Assembly: GCA_938020505.1 (NCBI GenBank)
Contig: CALIHR010000033.1
Span: 1 to 42,646, forward strand
DNA: 42,646 nucleotides
Source: an uncultured Actinobaculum sp.
Lineage (GTDB): Bacteria > Actinomycetota > Actinomycetes > Actinomycetales > Actinomycetaceae
Direction of reading: 5' to 3'
A program made the position numbers and the translations under genes. Shown piece by piece: positions 8,205-17,090 of the stretch (its first letter is position 1; each line of letters begins with the position of its first letter). Below the pieces are notes generated by a model. That model ran no database searches. It was not told the origin of the DNA and saw only the letters and a list, made by a program, of their open reading frames with translations.

Positions 8205-9551
8205 ATGACCGAGTCGACCACGCCTCCGACGCCTAAGCCAGTGCCGCGTCCGATTCCCAAGCCCCATCCGGCCGGGGCCGCCAAACCGGCGCCTTCGCGA
8301 AGCGACTCCGCCGCGGCGGAGGCCGCAGCGTGGGGACGGGTGGACGACGAGGGGAACGTGTGGCTGCGTTCGAGCGACGGCGAACGCATCGTCGGGCAAT
8401 ATGCCGCCGAAGGGTCGAAGAAGGACGCGTTGGCCATCTACGTCCGCCGCTACCTTGATTTGGAGGCTCAGCTCGCCCTCATCGAGGCGCGGGTGGAAAC
8501 GGTCAACCCCGAAGAGTCCGCCTCGGCGCTGCGGGCTTTCGACAAGCAAATCGTCAAGCCTTCGGCCGTGGGCGACATCGAGGGGCTGCGAAATCGCTCG
8601 GCCGCCCTCGCCACCCGGATTTCGGAACTTCGAGCCGAGTACAAAGCCAAGCGCGAGCAGGCGAAGGCCGAAGCGCTCGCGCAGCGCGAGGCGCTCGTCG
8701 AACGCGCCGAGGCCATTGCGGACTCCGTCAAGGCCCCGATCAACTGGCGGGACACGCGGGCCGAGCTTATGGAGCTCTTCGAACGTTGGAAGGACGCGCA
8801 AAAGAACGGCCCTCGCATCAGCAAGGCCGCGAACGACGCATTGTGGAAGCGCCTCTCGCACGCGCGCAAGGTGTTCGAGGACGCCCGCAGAGCGTTCTTC
8901 GTCAAACTCGAGAAGGAGCGGGCGCACGTCGTCGCCGCGAAAAAGCGGCTCATCAGCGAAGCCGAGGCGATCGCCCATTCAACCGACTGGCGTGAGACGA
9001 GCAACGAAATGCGGCGCCTCATGGACGAGTGGAAGGCCGCGGGTAGGGCGTCCAAGCACGAGGACAACATGCTGTGGGAGCGTTTCATGGCCGCACGGGA
9101 GGTTTTCTTCTCCGCGCGCTCGGCGCACCACGCCGCCGTCGACCAGGAGTTCGCGAACAACCTCGCCGCCAAGCTCGAGTTGCTGGCCGAGGCGGAGGCC
9201 CTTCTGCCGATCGACGATCTCAACGCCGCCCGGGCTGCCTACCGCGACATCGGCGAACGCTGGGAGGCCATCGGCATGGTGCCGCGTTCCGACTATCCGA
9301 GGGTCGAGGGCCGAATGAAGCAGATCGCCGACGAGATCCGCCGTGCCGAGGATGAGCAGTGGCGGCGGACGGATCCCGAGAAAAAGCAGCGTTCGACGGG
9401 CATGGCGGCCCAGCTGGAGGCGCTCATCGCCGAACTCGACGGGGAAATAGCCGCAGCGAAAGAAGCCGGCGACGAGGCCAAGGTCAAGGAGCTCAACGAG
9501 GCCAGGCAGGCCCGGCAAGCCTGGCTTGACCAAGTCAACTCGGACCTCTGA
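8205..9551 (+). CDS. DUF349 domain-containing protein
   Basis: Product of 448 residues. A proline-rich N terminus (residues 1-30) precedes a small domain containing WGRVDDEGNVWLR. Then come at least three helical DUF349 repeats with the characteristic spaced tryptophans: WRDTRAELMELFERWK, WRETSNEMRRLMDEWK, and AAYRDIGERWEAIG. A charged coiled coil ends the protein. DUF349 proteins are widespread in actinobacteria, often beside rel and hisS as here, but their function is poorly defined. The start is the ATG at 8205 after GAGGAGC. The frame is open for 850 bases upstream, antisense to the MBL gene, but that part is a shadow. Confidence 0.9.
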   Translation: MTESTTPPTPKPVPRPIPKPHPAGAAKPAPSRSDSAAAEAAAWGRVDDEGNVWLRSSDGERIVGQYAAEGSKKDALAIYVRRYLDLEAQLALIEARVETVNPEESASALRAFDKQIVKPSAVGDIEGLRNRSAALATRISELRAEYKAKREQAKAEALAQREALVERAEAIADSVKAPINWRDTRAELMELFERWKDAQKNGPRISKAANDALWKRLSHARKVFEDARRAFFVKLEKERAHVVAAKKRLISEAEAIAHSTDWRETSNEMRRLMDEWKAAGRASKHEDNMLWERFMAAREVFFSARSAHHAAVDQEFANNLAAKLELLAEAEALLPIDDLNAARAAYRDIGERWEAIGMVPRSDYPRVEGRMKQIADEIRRAEDEQWRRTDPEKKQRSTGMAAQLEALIAELDGEIAAAKEAGDEAKVKELNEARQARQAWLDQVNSDL

Positions 9552-9696
9552 GCCCTCCGCCGCGGATCCCGACGCGATCGGACTTCTTACGCGGCCGGGC
9601 CATTCGCGGCTTGAGCGCTCTTTCGGAACAGGCCGTTGTGCACAGGCTGACGGCAGGCAGCGCGGCGATCGCTTCTTTTGATGTAGAACGGTTGCC

Positions 9697-10224
9697 ATGA
9701 AAACGTGGAGGCCCGCGCAGCTTGCCAGAGGGGGCCAGACGCTCGTGCGCGACGGGTTGGCGGTGGAGTATGCGCCGGGGTGCATTGCAGCTGCGGACCT
9801 CGCAGCGACGCCGGCCATGCGCGCCCGGCTCGTGTGCCCCCTGCTGCCCGACGGCTCGACGCCCGCGACGCTGACCGCCGCGTGGATTTACACGGGATGG
9901 TGGCCGCCCTCCCGGCTCAAGCGTCTGTGCGCGGCCCACCCGACGAGCCGCCATCACTGCGTCGTCTACCGCGCGCGACTCGAAGAGGAATACTCCCGGG
10001 AGCTCGGCGGCTTCACGGTTCCGACGGCGGCGCGAACGGCCTTCGACCTTCTCGCGCTCGAGGACCCCGGCGTCGCCGTCGAATGCGTCATACGCCTTCT
10101 GCGAAGCGGCCTCAGCCCGGAAGATCTGCGGCTGCACAGCAAGCGCGAAAGGCGGCGGCGGGGCGCGCCCTTCGCCCGAAAGGCGGCTGCGGCCCTGAAA
10201 ACCTACATCGAGGAAACGAGGTAG
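9697..10224 (+). CDS. AbiEi-antitoxin-like protein of unknown function
   Basis: Product of 175 residues. The phrase VPTAARTAFDLLAL followed by a helical arginine-rich tail resembles the linker in AbiEi-type antitoxins and in N-terminal parts of DUF559-nuclease proteins. No nuclease domain or winged helix is obvious. No AbiEii-type toxin gene lies next to it, so if it is an antitoxin relative it is an orphan. No Shine-Dalgarno precedes the ATG. TAGAAC lies exactly seven bases before it, so a leaderless transcript is possible. It converges on rel with only one base between the stop codons. The family link is tentative. Confidence 0.55.
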   Translation: MKTWRPAQLARGGQTLVRDGLAVEYAPGCIAAADLAATPAMRARLVCPLLPDGSTPATLTAAWIYTGWWPPSRLKRLCAAHPTSRHHCVVYRARLEEEYSRELGGFTVPTAARTAFDLLALEDPGVAVECVIRLLRSGLSPEDLRLHSKRERRRRGAPFARKAAAALKTYIEETR

Positions 10225-10225
10225 C

Positions 10226-12508
10226 TTAGGCCCGCCTCTCGCTGCCCTTCTTCGAGCCGGTCACGCGATAGGCGTCGTAGACTCCGTCCACCTTCCGAAA
10301 CTCCCGCAAAATGCGCTCCAGATGCGAAGGCTCGGCCATTTCGAAGGTGAAGCTCAACTTCGACATCCTCTCCTTCGTGGTGGTCATCGTCCCCTGGAGG
10401 ACGTTGATTCCGTGCTCGGAAAGAACGCGGGAAAGGTCGGAGAGCAGGCCCTGCCGGTCGAGCCCCTCGATCTGAACCTGGACGAGGTACGTCGCCTCCG
10501 ATCCTTCCGACCAGGCGACGTCGATGAAACGCTCCGGCTCCCGTTTGAGGGGAAGCACGTTCGGACAATCGACTCGATGGACCGACAAACCGTTCCCCCG
10601 CGTGACAAAGCCGACGATCGCATCGGGGGGGACGGGCGTGCAGCACTTGGCCAGTTTGACGAGAACGTCGCCGGAGTCCATGGATTCGACGATGACGGCG
10701 GAGTCGCCGCTGGCGCCGGACCGGTGGGCGATGCGCGTGGGGGTCACCGCTTCGGACAGCGTCTCCTCGACGCCGGGCTCGCCGCCCTGCGTCTGTATGA
10801 GGCGTCTGACCACCGTTTCGGCTGAGATCACTCCTTCGCCGATCGCTGCGTACAGATCGGTCACGTCGTTCTTGTTGAGGTCTTGGGCGATGCCGCGAAG
10901 CGTGTCGTGGCTCATCAGCCGCTGAACCGGCTGATTCTTCCGGCGGATCGCTTTGGCGAGCTTGTCTTTCCCCGAATCGACGGACTCCTCGCGGCGCGAA
11001 TGCTTGAACCACGCCTTGATCTTCGCCCGCGCCCGCTGGGAGGCGACGAAGTCAAGCCATCCGCGGGAAGGCCCCGCGTCGGGATTCTTCGCCGTGATGA
11101 TCTCAACGTTGTCGCCGGACTCGAGGCGGTGGTCGAGGGTCACGAGCCGGTCGTTGACGCGCGCGCCGACCGTGTGATGTCCCACTTCCGTGTGGACGGC
11201 GTATGCGAAGTCGACCGGCGTCGACCCTGCGGGAAGCTCCAGAACCTCCCCCTTGGGGGTGAAAACGTAGACCTGGCTTCCGGAGATCTCGTATCGAAGC
11301 GAGTCGAGGAATTCGGTCGGATCGGCCGTGTCACGCTGCCAATCGACGAGTTGGCGGAGCCAGTTGAGCTGGGTCTGCTCTTCCGACGTCGGTCCGACGC
11401 TGCCCTTGGACTGCCCCGTCTCCTCTTTGTACCGCCAATGGGCGGCGACTCCGTACTCGGCCCGCTTGTGCATGTCGTAGGTGCGGATTTGGATCTCCAT
11501 CGTCCGCCCGCCCGGGCCGATGACCGTCGTGTGAATCGACTGGTAGAAGTTGAACTTCGGGGTGGCGATGTAATCCTTGATTCTGCCCTGGATCGGGGTG
11601 AACGCGGTGTTGGCGACGCCGAGGGCCGCGTAGCAGTCGGCGATCGTCTCCACCAGCACGCGCACGCCCACGAGGTCGTAGATGTCCTCGAAGTCCTTTC
11701 CGCGCAGGATCATCTTCTGATAGATCGAATAGTAGTGTTTAGGCCGTCCGGTGATCGTGCACTTGATCTTGGCGTTCTTCAGCTCCCCCTCAAGGATGTC
11801 GCGCACCTGGAGGATGTACGCCTCGCGTTCGGGAGTCCTGTCCGTGACGAGCCTTTCGATCTCGCCGTAGACGGTGGGGTAGAGAACTTTGAAGGATCGG
11901 TCTTCAAGCTCCCACTTGATTGAGTTCATCCCCAGGCGGTGGGCCAGCGGGGCGTATATTTCAAGGGTTTCGCGGGCCTTGCGCTTGGCGCCCTCGGGCG
12001 AGACGTACTTCCAGGTGCGCGCGTTGTGAAGGCGGTCGGCGAGTTTGATGAGCAGCACGCGGATGTCCTTCGACATCGCGATGACCATTTTTCGCACGGT
12101 CTCCGCCTGCGCCGCCTCGCCGTACTCGACCTTGTCGAGCTTCGTGACGCCGTCAACGAGCGCTTCGACGGCGGAGCCGAATTCTCTGCGCAGGTCGGAG
12201 AGCTGGTAGTCGGTGTCTTCGACCGTGTCGTGCAGGAGCGCGCCGATGATCGTGTCTTCGTCCATTCCCAGTTCCGCAAGGATCGTCGCGACGGCGACGG
12301 GGTGGGTGATGTACGGCTCCCCCGATTTGCGCTTTTGGCCCTCGTGGCAGTGATCGGCCACCTCGAAGGCGTGGAGGATTCTGGACTTGTCGACGCTTTT
12401 CGTTCCGAGGGCGCGCATGAGCGGCTCGAGCGTGGACGGAATCTGCGGCCCCGACCTGCCCGCCAGCCAGCTTAGACGCGATCGAAGGCGCGGGCTCGAT
12501 TCTCCCAT
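10226..12508 (-). CDS. rel: bifunctional (p)ppGpp synthetase/hydrolase Rel
   Basis: Makes and breaks the alarmone (p)ppGpp in the stringent response; acts on the ribosome and in the cytoplasm. The 760-residue protein has all expected domains. The HD hydrolase domain carries HDTVEDTD near residue 92. The synthetase domain carries YDLVGVRVLV and GRIKDYIA, and the RxKD loop is the form found in bifunctional enzymes. The TGS domain begins at VYVFTPKGE, then come a helical region and a C-terminal ACT domain. The start follows GGAAAGGGGACG. An intrinsic terminator sits between apt and rel, so rel probably uses its own promoter; TATAAC at 12535-12540 on the minus strand is a candidate -10. Confidence 0.96.
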   Translation of the reverse strand: MGESSPRLRSRLSWLAGRSGPQIPSTLEPLMRALGTKSVDKSRILHAFEVADHCHEGQKRKSGEPYITHPVAVATILAELGMDEDTIIGALLHDTVEDTDYQLSDLRREFGSAVEALVDGVTKLDKVEYGEAAQAETVRKMVIAMSKDIRVLLIKLADRLHNARTWKYVSPEGAKRKARETLEIYAPLAHRLGMNSIKWELEDRSFKVLYPTVYGEIERLVTDRTPEREAYILQVRDILEGELKNAKIKCTITGRPKHYYSIYQKMILRGKDFEDIYDLVGVRVLVETIADCYAALGVANTAFTPIQGRIKDYIATPKFNFYQSIHTTVIGPGGRTMEIQIRTYDMHKRAEYGVAAHWRYKEETGQSKGSVGPTSEEQTQLNWLRQLVDWQRDTADPTEFLDSLRYEISGSQVYVFTPKGEVLELPAGSTPVDFAYAVHTEVGHHTVGARVNDRLVTLDHRLESGDNVEIITAKNPDAGPSRGWLDFVASQRARAKIKAWFKHSRREESVDSGKDKLAKAIRRKNQPVQRLMSHDTLRGIAQDLNKNDVTDLYAAIGEGVISAETVVRRLIQTQGGEPGVEETLSEAVTPTRIAHRSGASGDSAVIVESMDSGDVLVKLAKCCTPVPPDAIVGFVTRGNGLSVHRVDCPNVLPLKREPERFIDVAWSEGSEATYLVQVQIEGLDRQGLLSDLSRVLSEHGINVLQGTMTTTKERMSKLSFTFEMAEPSHLERILREFRKVDGVYDAYRVTGSKKGSERRA

Positions 12509-12534
12509 GGCGTCCCCTTTCCCAGAACAATATG

Positions 12535-12540
12535 GTTATA
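12535..12540 (-). promoter_or_regulatory. candidate -10 element for rel
   Basis: On the minus strand the sequence reads TATAAC, 27 bases before the rel start and after the apt terminator. It is close to TATAAT. A clear -35 element is not seen. Confidence 0.35.
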
Positions 12541-12558
12541 GCACTCTGGAGAGCGGAT

Positions 12559-12589
12559 ATAAAACGATGACGGCCATAGGCCGCCATCG
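12559..12589 (-). terminator. intrinsic terminator after apt
   Basis: On the minus strand an 11-base-pair stem (CGATGGCGGCC / GGCCGTCATCG, with one G-U pair) and a three-base loop are followed by TTTTAT. This is a canonical rho-independent terminator 3' of apt. It separates the secDF-apt transcript from rel. Confidence 0.75.
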
Positions 12590-12593
12590 TCGA

Positions 12594-13139
12594 TCAATAG
12601 GTGAGAACCGCGTCCACTTCGCGTCCCGCGAGCCTTTCGCGCCCTCCGAGCTCGCGAAGCTCAATGAGAACGCACAACCCGGTCGGAACGCCGCCCGCCC
12701 TTTCTATGAGCTCGAAAGCGGCATTGGCGGTTCCGCCCGTCGCAAGGACGTCGTCGATCACAAGGACCCTCTGCCCGTCGGACACCGTGAACGGTTGCAG
12801 CTCCATGCGGGCCGAACCGTATTCCAGATCGTAGTCCACTCCGACGACGGGGCCCGGAAGCCGCCCGCCCTTTCGCACGGTCAGCATTCCCACGCCCATC
12901 TCTATGGCGAGCGGCGCGCCTAAAATGAATCCTCTCGATTCGAGCCCGGCGACGGCGTCCACTTGGCCCTTGTAGCGGTCGGCTATCGTCTCGACGAGAA
13001 CCTTGAACGCTTGAGGATCGGCTATGAGCGGTGTGATGTCGCGGAAAAGGACGCCGGGCGCCGGAAAGTCCGGGACCTCTCGCAGATGGGATTCGACGAG
13101 GGACACTGCGTCCGAAGGGAACACGGGTTGACTGCTCAC
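12594..13139 (-). CDS. apt: adenine phosphoribosyltransferase
   Basis: Purine salvage enzyme converting adenine and PRPP to AMP. The 181-residue length is normal. The PRPP-binding motif VLVIDDVLATGGTA is near residue 125, and the N-terminal segment PDFPAPGVLFRDITPL is typical of Apt. The start is GTG at 13139, overlapping the secF stop by four bases (GTGA), so it is translationally coupled to secF. Apt between secF and rel is the usual actinobacterial order. Confidence 0.95.
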   Translation of the reverse strand: MSSQPVFPSDAVSLVESHLREVPDFPAPGVLFRDITPLIADPQAFKVLVETIADRYKGQVDAVAGLESRGFILGAPLAIEMGVGMLTVRKGGRLPGPVVGVDYDLEYGSARMELQPFTVSDGQRVLVIDDVLATGGTANAAFELIERAGGVPTGLCVLIELRELGGRERLAGREVDAVLTY

Positions 13140-14269
13140 TTCTTCTTCCTATTCTTGCGGTGGGGCTGAGCCGCCGTCCCCAAATGCCGCCCCGGCGTGC
13201 GGATGACGTGCCCCGCGTGCACCACCATCTCCTCTTCCTCCTCGCGCGAGATCTCCTCGCCTGCCGCCCTGCGCTCGGCGATTCGCTCCCTGAGCTCTCC
13301 GCGCGCCTTCTCAACTTTCTCCGTGTGCTGGCGGATCTTCGGATCGAGATGGGCCAGCTGCACGGCGATGGGCGAAGCGATGAACATCGAGGAGAGCGTC
13401 GAGAGAATCATGCCGACGAACATGACGAGGGCAAGGTCTCGCAGCGTGCCGGCGCCCAAGAAGTACGTGCCGATGAAGAGGATCGAAATGACGGGCAAAA
13501 GGCTCGTGACCGAGGTGTTGAGCGATCGAATGAGAGTCTGGTTGACCGCGAGATTCACGGACTCTGCGAAGGTGTAGTCGCTTTGCGACAAGAGCTTCGC
13601 AGAGTTTTCCCGCACCTTGTCGAAGACGACGACGGTGTCGTAAAGAGAATATCCGAGGATCGTCAGCAGGCCGATGATCGTGGACGGGGTGACCTCGAAT
13701 CCGAAGAGGGCGTAGACGCCTATGGTGATGACGAGGTCGTTGAAAAGCGCGAGAATCGCGCCGGCGGCGTTGCGCCAGCTTCGGAAGTAGAGGGTCAGGC
13801 CCAAGGCCACTGCCACAAGGAAGGTGATGAATCCCTGGAGCGCCTTCGAGGAGATGTCCTGCCCCCACGTCGGCCCGATGAAGGTCGAGGCGACCTTCGA
13901 CGGAGCGACCTTGTAGGCCTTGGCCAGCTCCGAGCGCACCGTCCTGACGTTGTCGTCGCTCAGCTTCGTCTCGGCCGTCTGGATTCTCAGCGTCGAATCG
14001 CCCACCTGGACAACGCGGGCGGCGGCGTCCTTGGCATAGCTTCTCATGATGTCGGCCGCCGGTTTCTGATCGGTGACCTTCGTCTGCGAGACCGTGAACT
14101 GGGAGCCGCCGGTGAACTCGATGCCCAGGTTCAAGCCCTTGACTGCGAGGGTGGCCGCAGAGATCGCGATGAGGGCCAGCGAGATGGCGAACCAGTACTT
14201 CCTTTTGGCGATGAAAGGAAAAGAACGCCGTCCCGTGTACAGATCGTTGCCGATGGAACTCTTAGACAT
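13136..14269 (-). CDS. secF: protein translocase subunit SecF
   Basis: Inner-membrane component of the SecDF complex, which uses the proton gradient to help SecYEG export proteins. The 377-residue product has the early signature GLNLGIEFTGGSQF after the first membrane segment. The five later segments include the region around LTILGYSLYDTVVVFD. A charged cytoplasmic tail ends in lysines. I chose the ATG at 14269, seven bases after AAGGGG; it overlaps the end of secD by eight bases. An ATG 18 bases upstream is less well placed. Confidence 0.94.
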   Translation of the reverse strand: MSKSSIGNDLYTGRRSFPFIAKRKYWFAISLALIAISAATLAVKGLNLGIEFTGGSQFTVSQTKVTDQKPAADIMRSYAKDAAARVVQVGDSTLRIQTAETKLSDDNVRTVRSELAKAYKVAPSKVASTFIGPTWGQDISSKALQGFITFLVAVALGLTLYFRSWRNAAGAILALFNDLVITIGVYALFGFEVTPSTIIGLLTILGYSLYDTVVVFDKVRENSAKLLSQSDYTFAESVNLAVNQTLIRSLNTSVTSLLPVISILFIGTYFLGAGTLRDLALVMFVGMILSTLSSMFIASPIAVQLAHLDPKIRQHTEKVEKARGELRERIAERRAAGEEISREEEEEMVVHAGHVIRTPGRHLGTAAQPHRKNRKKK

Positions 14270-16451
14270 CGCCGTTCCCCTTCCCATGCGCGGCGTGGCC
14301 GCCGAAGCCGTTCTTCCGGGCCTCCTCGCGGGCTTTTCTGCGTCGGAGCGCCTTTCTCTCCGCCAAGGAAAGGCCCTTTTCCTCTTCGGACAGCTCTTCG
14401 CGAGGCTTCGGACGGGAGGCCTCTTCGTCTTTCACAGAGCCCGCTTCGGCGCCGGCCGCGTCGTCCCCTTCCGCCGCGGCATTTCGGGAAGAGTCCGAGC
14501 CTTTGAGAGAAGAACCGACGTCCTTGCGGGAGCGGCGAGAGGAAGCCGCAGGGCCTTCGGAGGAGTCCTCCGGCGAGCCGCTTCCGGGGGCGTCCGCGCC
14601 GTCGTCCTCCGAATACTCGGTGACGACGACGGCCGTGTCCACAGCTGAGCCCGACGATTCTTCGTCCACAACGAGTTTGACGTCCACGTGGCGGTCGCTG
14701 CGGCGGCGGAAGGAGCCTCGGCCGCTATAAGCGGGGGCGTTGCCCAAGGCGATGGCGCTCATGCCAGACCACCGGTGGCCCTCGCCGAAGAATCTGCCGC
14801 GCACGAGGATCGCCATGACCGGGTAGGTGAACATGACCACCACGACGAGATCGAGAATCGTCGTCAATCCGAGAGTGAATGCGAAACCTCGAACCGAGCC
14901 GACGGCGAGGAAGTAGAGAACGAGAGAGCACAGCAGATTCGTGCCGTCGGCGACGTAGATCGTCCGTTTGGCCCTGTGCCATCCGTGCGTGACCGCGGCT
15001 CTGACCGAGCGGCCCTCTCGGATCTCGTCGCGTATTCGCTCGAAGAAGACGATGAAGGAATCCGCGGTGATGCCGATCGATATGATGAAGCCGACGACGC
15101 CCGCCATCGAGAGCCGATACCCGATGGTCCACGACATCAGGGCGACGATGAGATAGGAAAGCCCGGTTGCCAACGCGATCGAGCCGATGGCTACTATTCC
15201 CAGCCCGTGATACGTCCACAGAAGGTAGAGGGCAAGCAAAGCGACGCCGATCGCACCGGCGATGAGGCCGCCTCGCAGGGACTCCGAGCCCAGGGTGGCG
15301 GATATCTGCTCCTCCGACTGAACGTTGAACTTCAGCGGAAGCGATCCGAAACTCAGCTGGTTCGCGAGCGTCTTGGCCGTCTGGTCGGTGAAGGAGCCCG
15401 AAATCTGCGCCTGCCCGCCCGAAATGACCTCGCTCGGGGAGGCGGAGGAGATGACCGACCCGTCGAGGACCACCGCGAATTGATTTTGAGGCTGGCGAAG
15501 CTTGACGAGACGGCGGGTCACGTCGGCGAAGGCTTTCGTCCCCTTGGAGTCGAATTGAATCTGAACGATCCACTGGTTGCTTCTCTGGTCGAATCCAGAG
15601 GAGGCCTTGGTCAGCTGGGTCCCCTCGATCTCGGCCGGACCGAGGATGTACTTCGTCGCCTGCCCCCGTGAGCGGTCGCAGGCCACGAGCGGCTTCTTCG
15701 GGTCGTCGATGACGTTCAACTTCGACGACGGCTTGGTGCAATCCAGGATCGCGGCGTCGTAGGCGACCTTCTCCGTAATCCAGTTCTTTGCGTCCGAGGC
15801 GTTGGCCGGCTTGGCCTTCGGTTGGTCGGAGATCTTGCCGTCGTGGTTCTCGTCCGCCCGTTCCCTGGCCACCTTCTTCAGCTCTTCGGTGCTGTATGTT
15901 GCCTTGGGATCGGGGGTCGGCGACGCCGACGCGGAAGGGCTGGGGCTGGCAGAAGGGCTCGCGCTCGCCGAGGGGCTCGCGCTCTTCTGCGCGTTCTTCC
16001 GAGCCTTATCGAGGCTCGCGACCTTCGCCGGAGTGAGCGAGCCCGCGTCGCGGGCGATCGCAAGCACGGGGCGCATGCGCATGACGGCGGACGTGCGGAC
16101 GAGCCTGAGAGTCTGCTCCGACGGCCTGCCCGGGAGGCCGACGATGATGTTCTTGCCGCCCTGGGAGCTGATCTCCGCCTCGGCCACGCCGGAGGCGTCG
16201 ACGCGCTGGCGGATGACCTCGATCGCCTGATTGACGTCGGACTGGGTGATCTCCGAGTTGTCGGTCGTCTCGGGGGTGAGGATGATCTGGGTGCCGCCCT
16301 GAAGGTCGAGGGCGAGCTCGGGCGCCCACTTGGACGATTTGCCCCAGCTTCCGATCGTCAGCGTCGCGAGGAGCGCGACGATCATCAGCATCAACAGGAC
16401 GAGGCGTTTCCGAGGCACCTCGGAGGAACGCGTTGCGGTGCGCTTTGCCAT
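14262..16451 (-). CDS. secD: protein translocase subunit SecD
   Basis: Partner of SecF in the proton-driven translocon accessory complex. The 729-residue protein has one N-terminal membrane segment, the motif LALDLQGGTQI near residue 48, a large extracytoplasmic domain, then five C-terminal segments. Two features are unusual. A Ser/Ala/Pro repeat (about residues 155-185, alternating SAS and SPS) interrupts the periplasmic-side domain. A tail of about 130 acidic then basic residues follows the last membrane segment. Both kinds of low-complexity insert occur in high-GC actinobacterial SecD. It follows yajC by 12 bases. Confidence 0.94.
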   Translation of the reverse strand: MAKRTATRSSEVPRKRLVLLMLMIVALLATLTIGSWGKSSKWAPELALDLQGGTQIILTPETTDNSEITQSDVNQAIEVIRQRVDASGVAEAEISSQGGKNIIVGLPGRPSEQTLRLVRTSAVMRMRPVLAIARDAGSLTPAKVASLDKARKNAQKSASPSASASPSASPSPSASASPTPDPKATYSTEELKKVARERADENHDGKISDQPKAKPANASDAKNWITEKVAYDAAILDCTKPSSKLNVIDDPKKPLVACDRSRGQATKYILGPAEIEGTQLTKASSGFDQRSNQWIVQIQFDSKGTKAFADVTRRLVKLRQPQNQFAVVLDGSVISSASPSEVISGGQAQISGSFTDQTAKTLANQLSFGSLPLKFNVQSEEQISATLGSESLRGGLIAGAIGVALLALYLLWTYHGLGIVAIGSIALATGLSYLIVALMSWTIGYRLSMAGVVGFIISIGITADSFIVFFERIRDEIREGRSVRAAVTHGWHRAKRTIYVADGTNLLCSLVLYFLAVGSVRGFAFTLGLTTILDLVVVVMFTYPVMAILVRGRFFGEGHRWSGMSAIALGNAPAYSGRGSFRRRSDRHVDVKLVVDEESSGSAVDTAVVVTEYSEDDGADAPGSGSPEDSSEGPAASSRRSRKDVGSSLKGSDSSRNAAAEGDDAAGAEAGSVKDEEASRPKPREELSEEEKGLSLAERKALRRRKAREEARKNGFGGHAAHGKGNGDV

Positions 16452-16463
16452 ACGTGTGCTTTT

Positions 16464-16856
16464 CTATCGATCCGATGAGAAGGGTGAGGAAGGCTTGGGA
16501 CGGTCCTCGTCCGGCGCGTCGGCAGACTCGGCTTCGGCTTTGGCCTCGGCCTGGCCCTCGGCGTCGTCCTCAGAATCGACGTCCTCGGATTCGGCCAACG
16601 GGAGCTCGGCCGCCCGCGAAATCGCGCGCCGGTCCCAGACGGTCTCGTCTCCGGCCGGGCTCAGGAGCGTGACGGCGTCGCCGTCGATGTCGACGATCTT
16701 TCCGTAAAATCCGGCGGTCGTCATGATGTCCTTGCCGACCACGATGATCTCTTCCCGCTCTTGGTTGAGGCGTTCGCGGGCCTTGCGTCCGGAGTAGGAC
16801 ATCCAGAAGAACAAAATCACCATGCCGACGAGGAGGGCGATCATTGTCGGATCCAT
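16464..16856 (-). CDS. yajC: preprotein translocase subunit YajC
   Basis: Small SecDF-associated membrane protein of 130 residues. One membrane segment (IALLVGMVILFFWMSY, about residues 5-20) is followed by RKARERLNQE and the YajC core GKDIMTTAGFYGKIVDI. A long acidic Glu/Asp/Ala tail follows. The start is ATG at 16856, ten bases after AGGAG. It is the first gene of the yajC-secD-secF-apt operon. The 234 bases between ruvB and yajC hold no gene I can see, and presumably the promoter. Confidence 0.92.
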   Translation of the reverse strand: MDPTMIALLVGMVILFFWMSYSGRKARERLNQEREEIIVVGKDIMTTAGFYGKIVDIDGDAVTLLSPAGDETVWDRRAISRAAELPLAESEDVDSEDDAEGQAEAKAEAESADAPDEDRPKPSSPFSSDR

Positions 16857-17090
16857 TCCGAAGTCTCCTAGCTGTAAAAAGACACGTACCCGCACAAGTG
16901 TACGCGTGCTTGCTCTCCCGGGGGAAGCACAACCTGGCTCTCGGACGAAATTCACTTTCGGGCGACGCCGATTTCCAAGCGCCCGCAGCCGGCGGCCGTA
17001 AGGCAGGCACGCGGCTGGCCGACGCGCGCCTCAGCGTTTCAACCGACGCGCCCTCAGGCGGATGCGCGGCTCTCAACCAGCGCGGACCCG

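Noticed and set aside
13160..14506. Plus-strand open frame across secF and the end of secD
   Set aside because: Antisense to secDF, Arg-rich and without known motifs.
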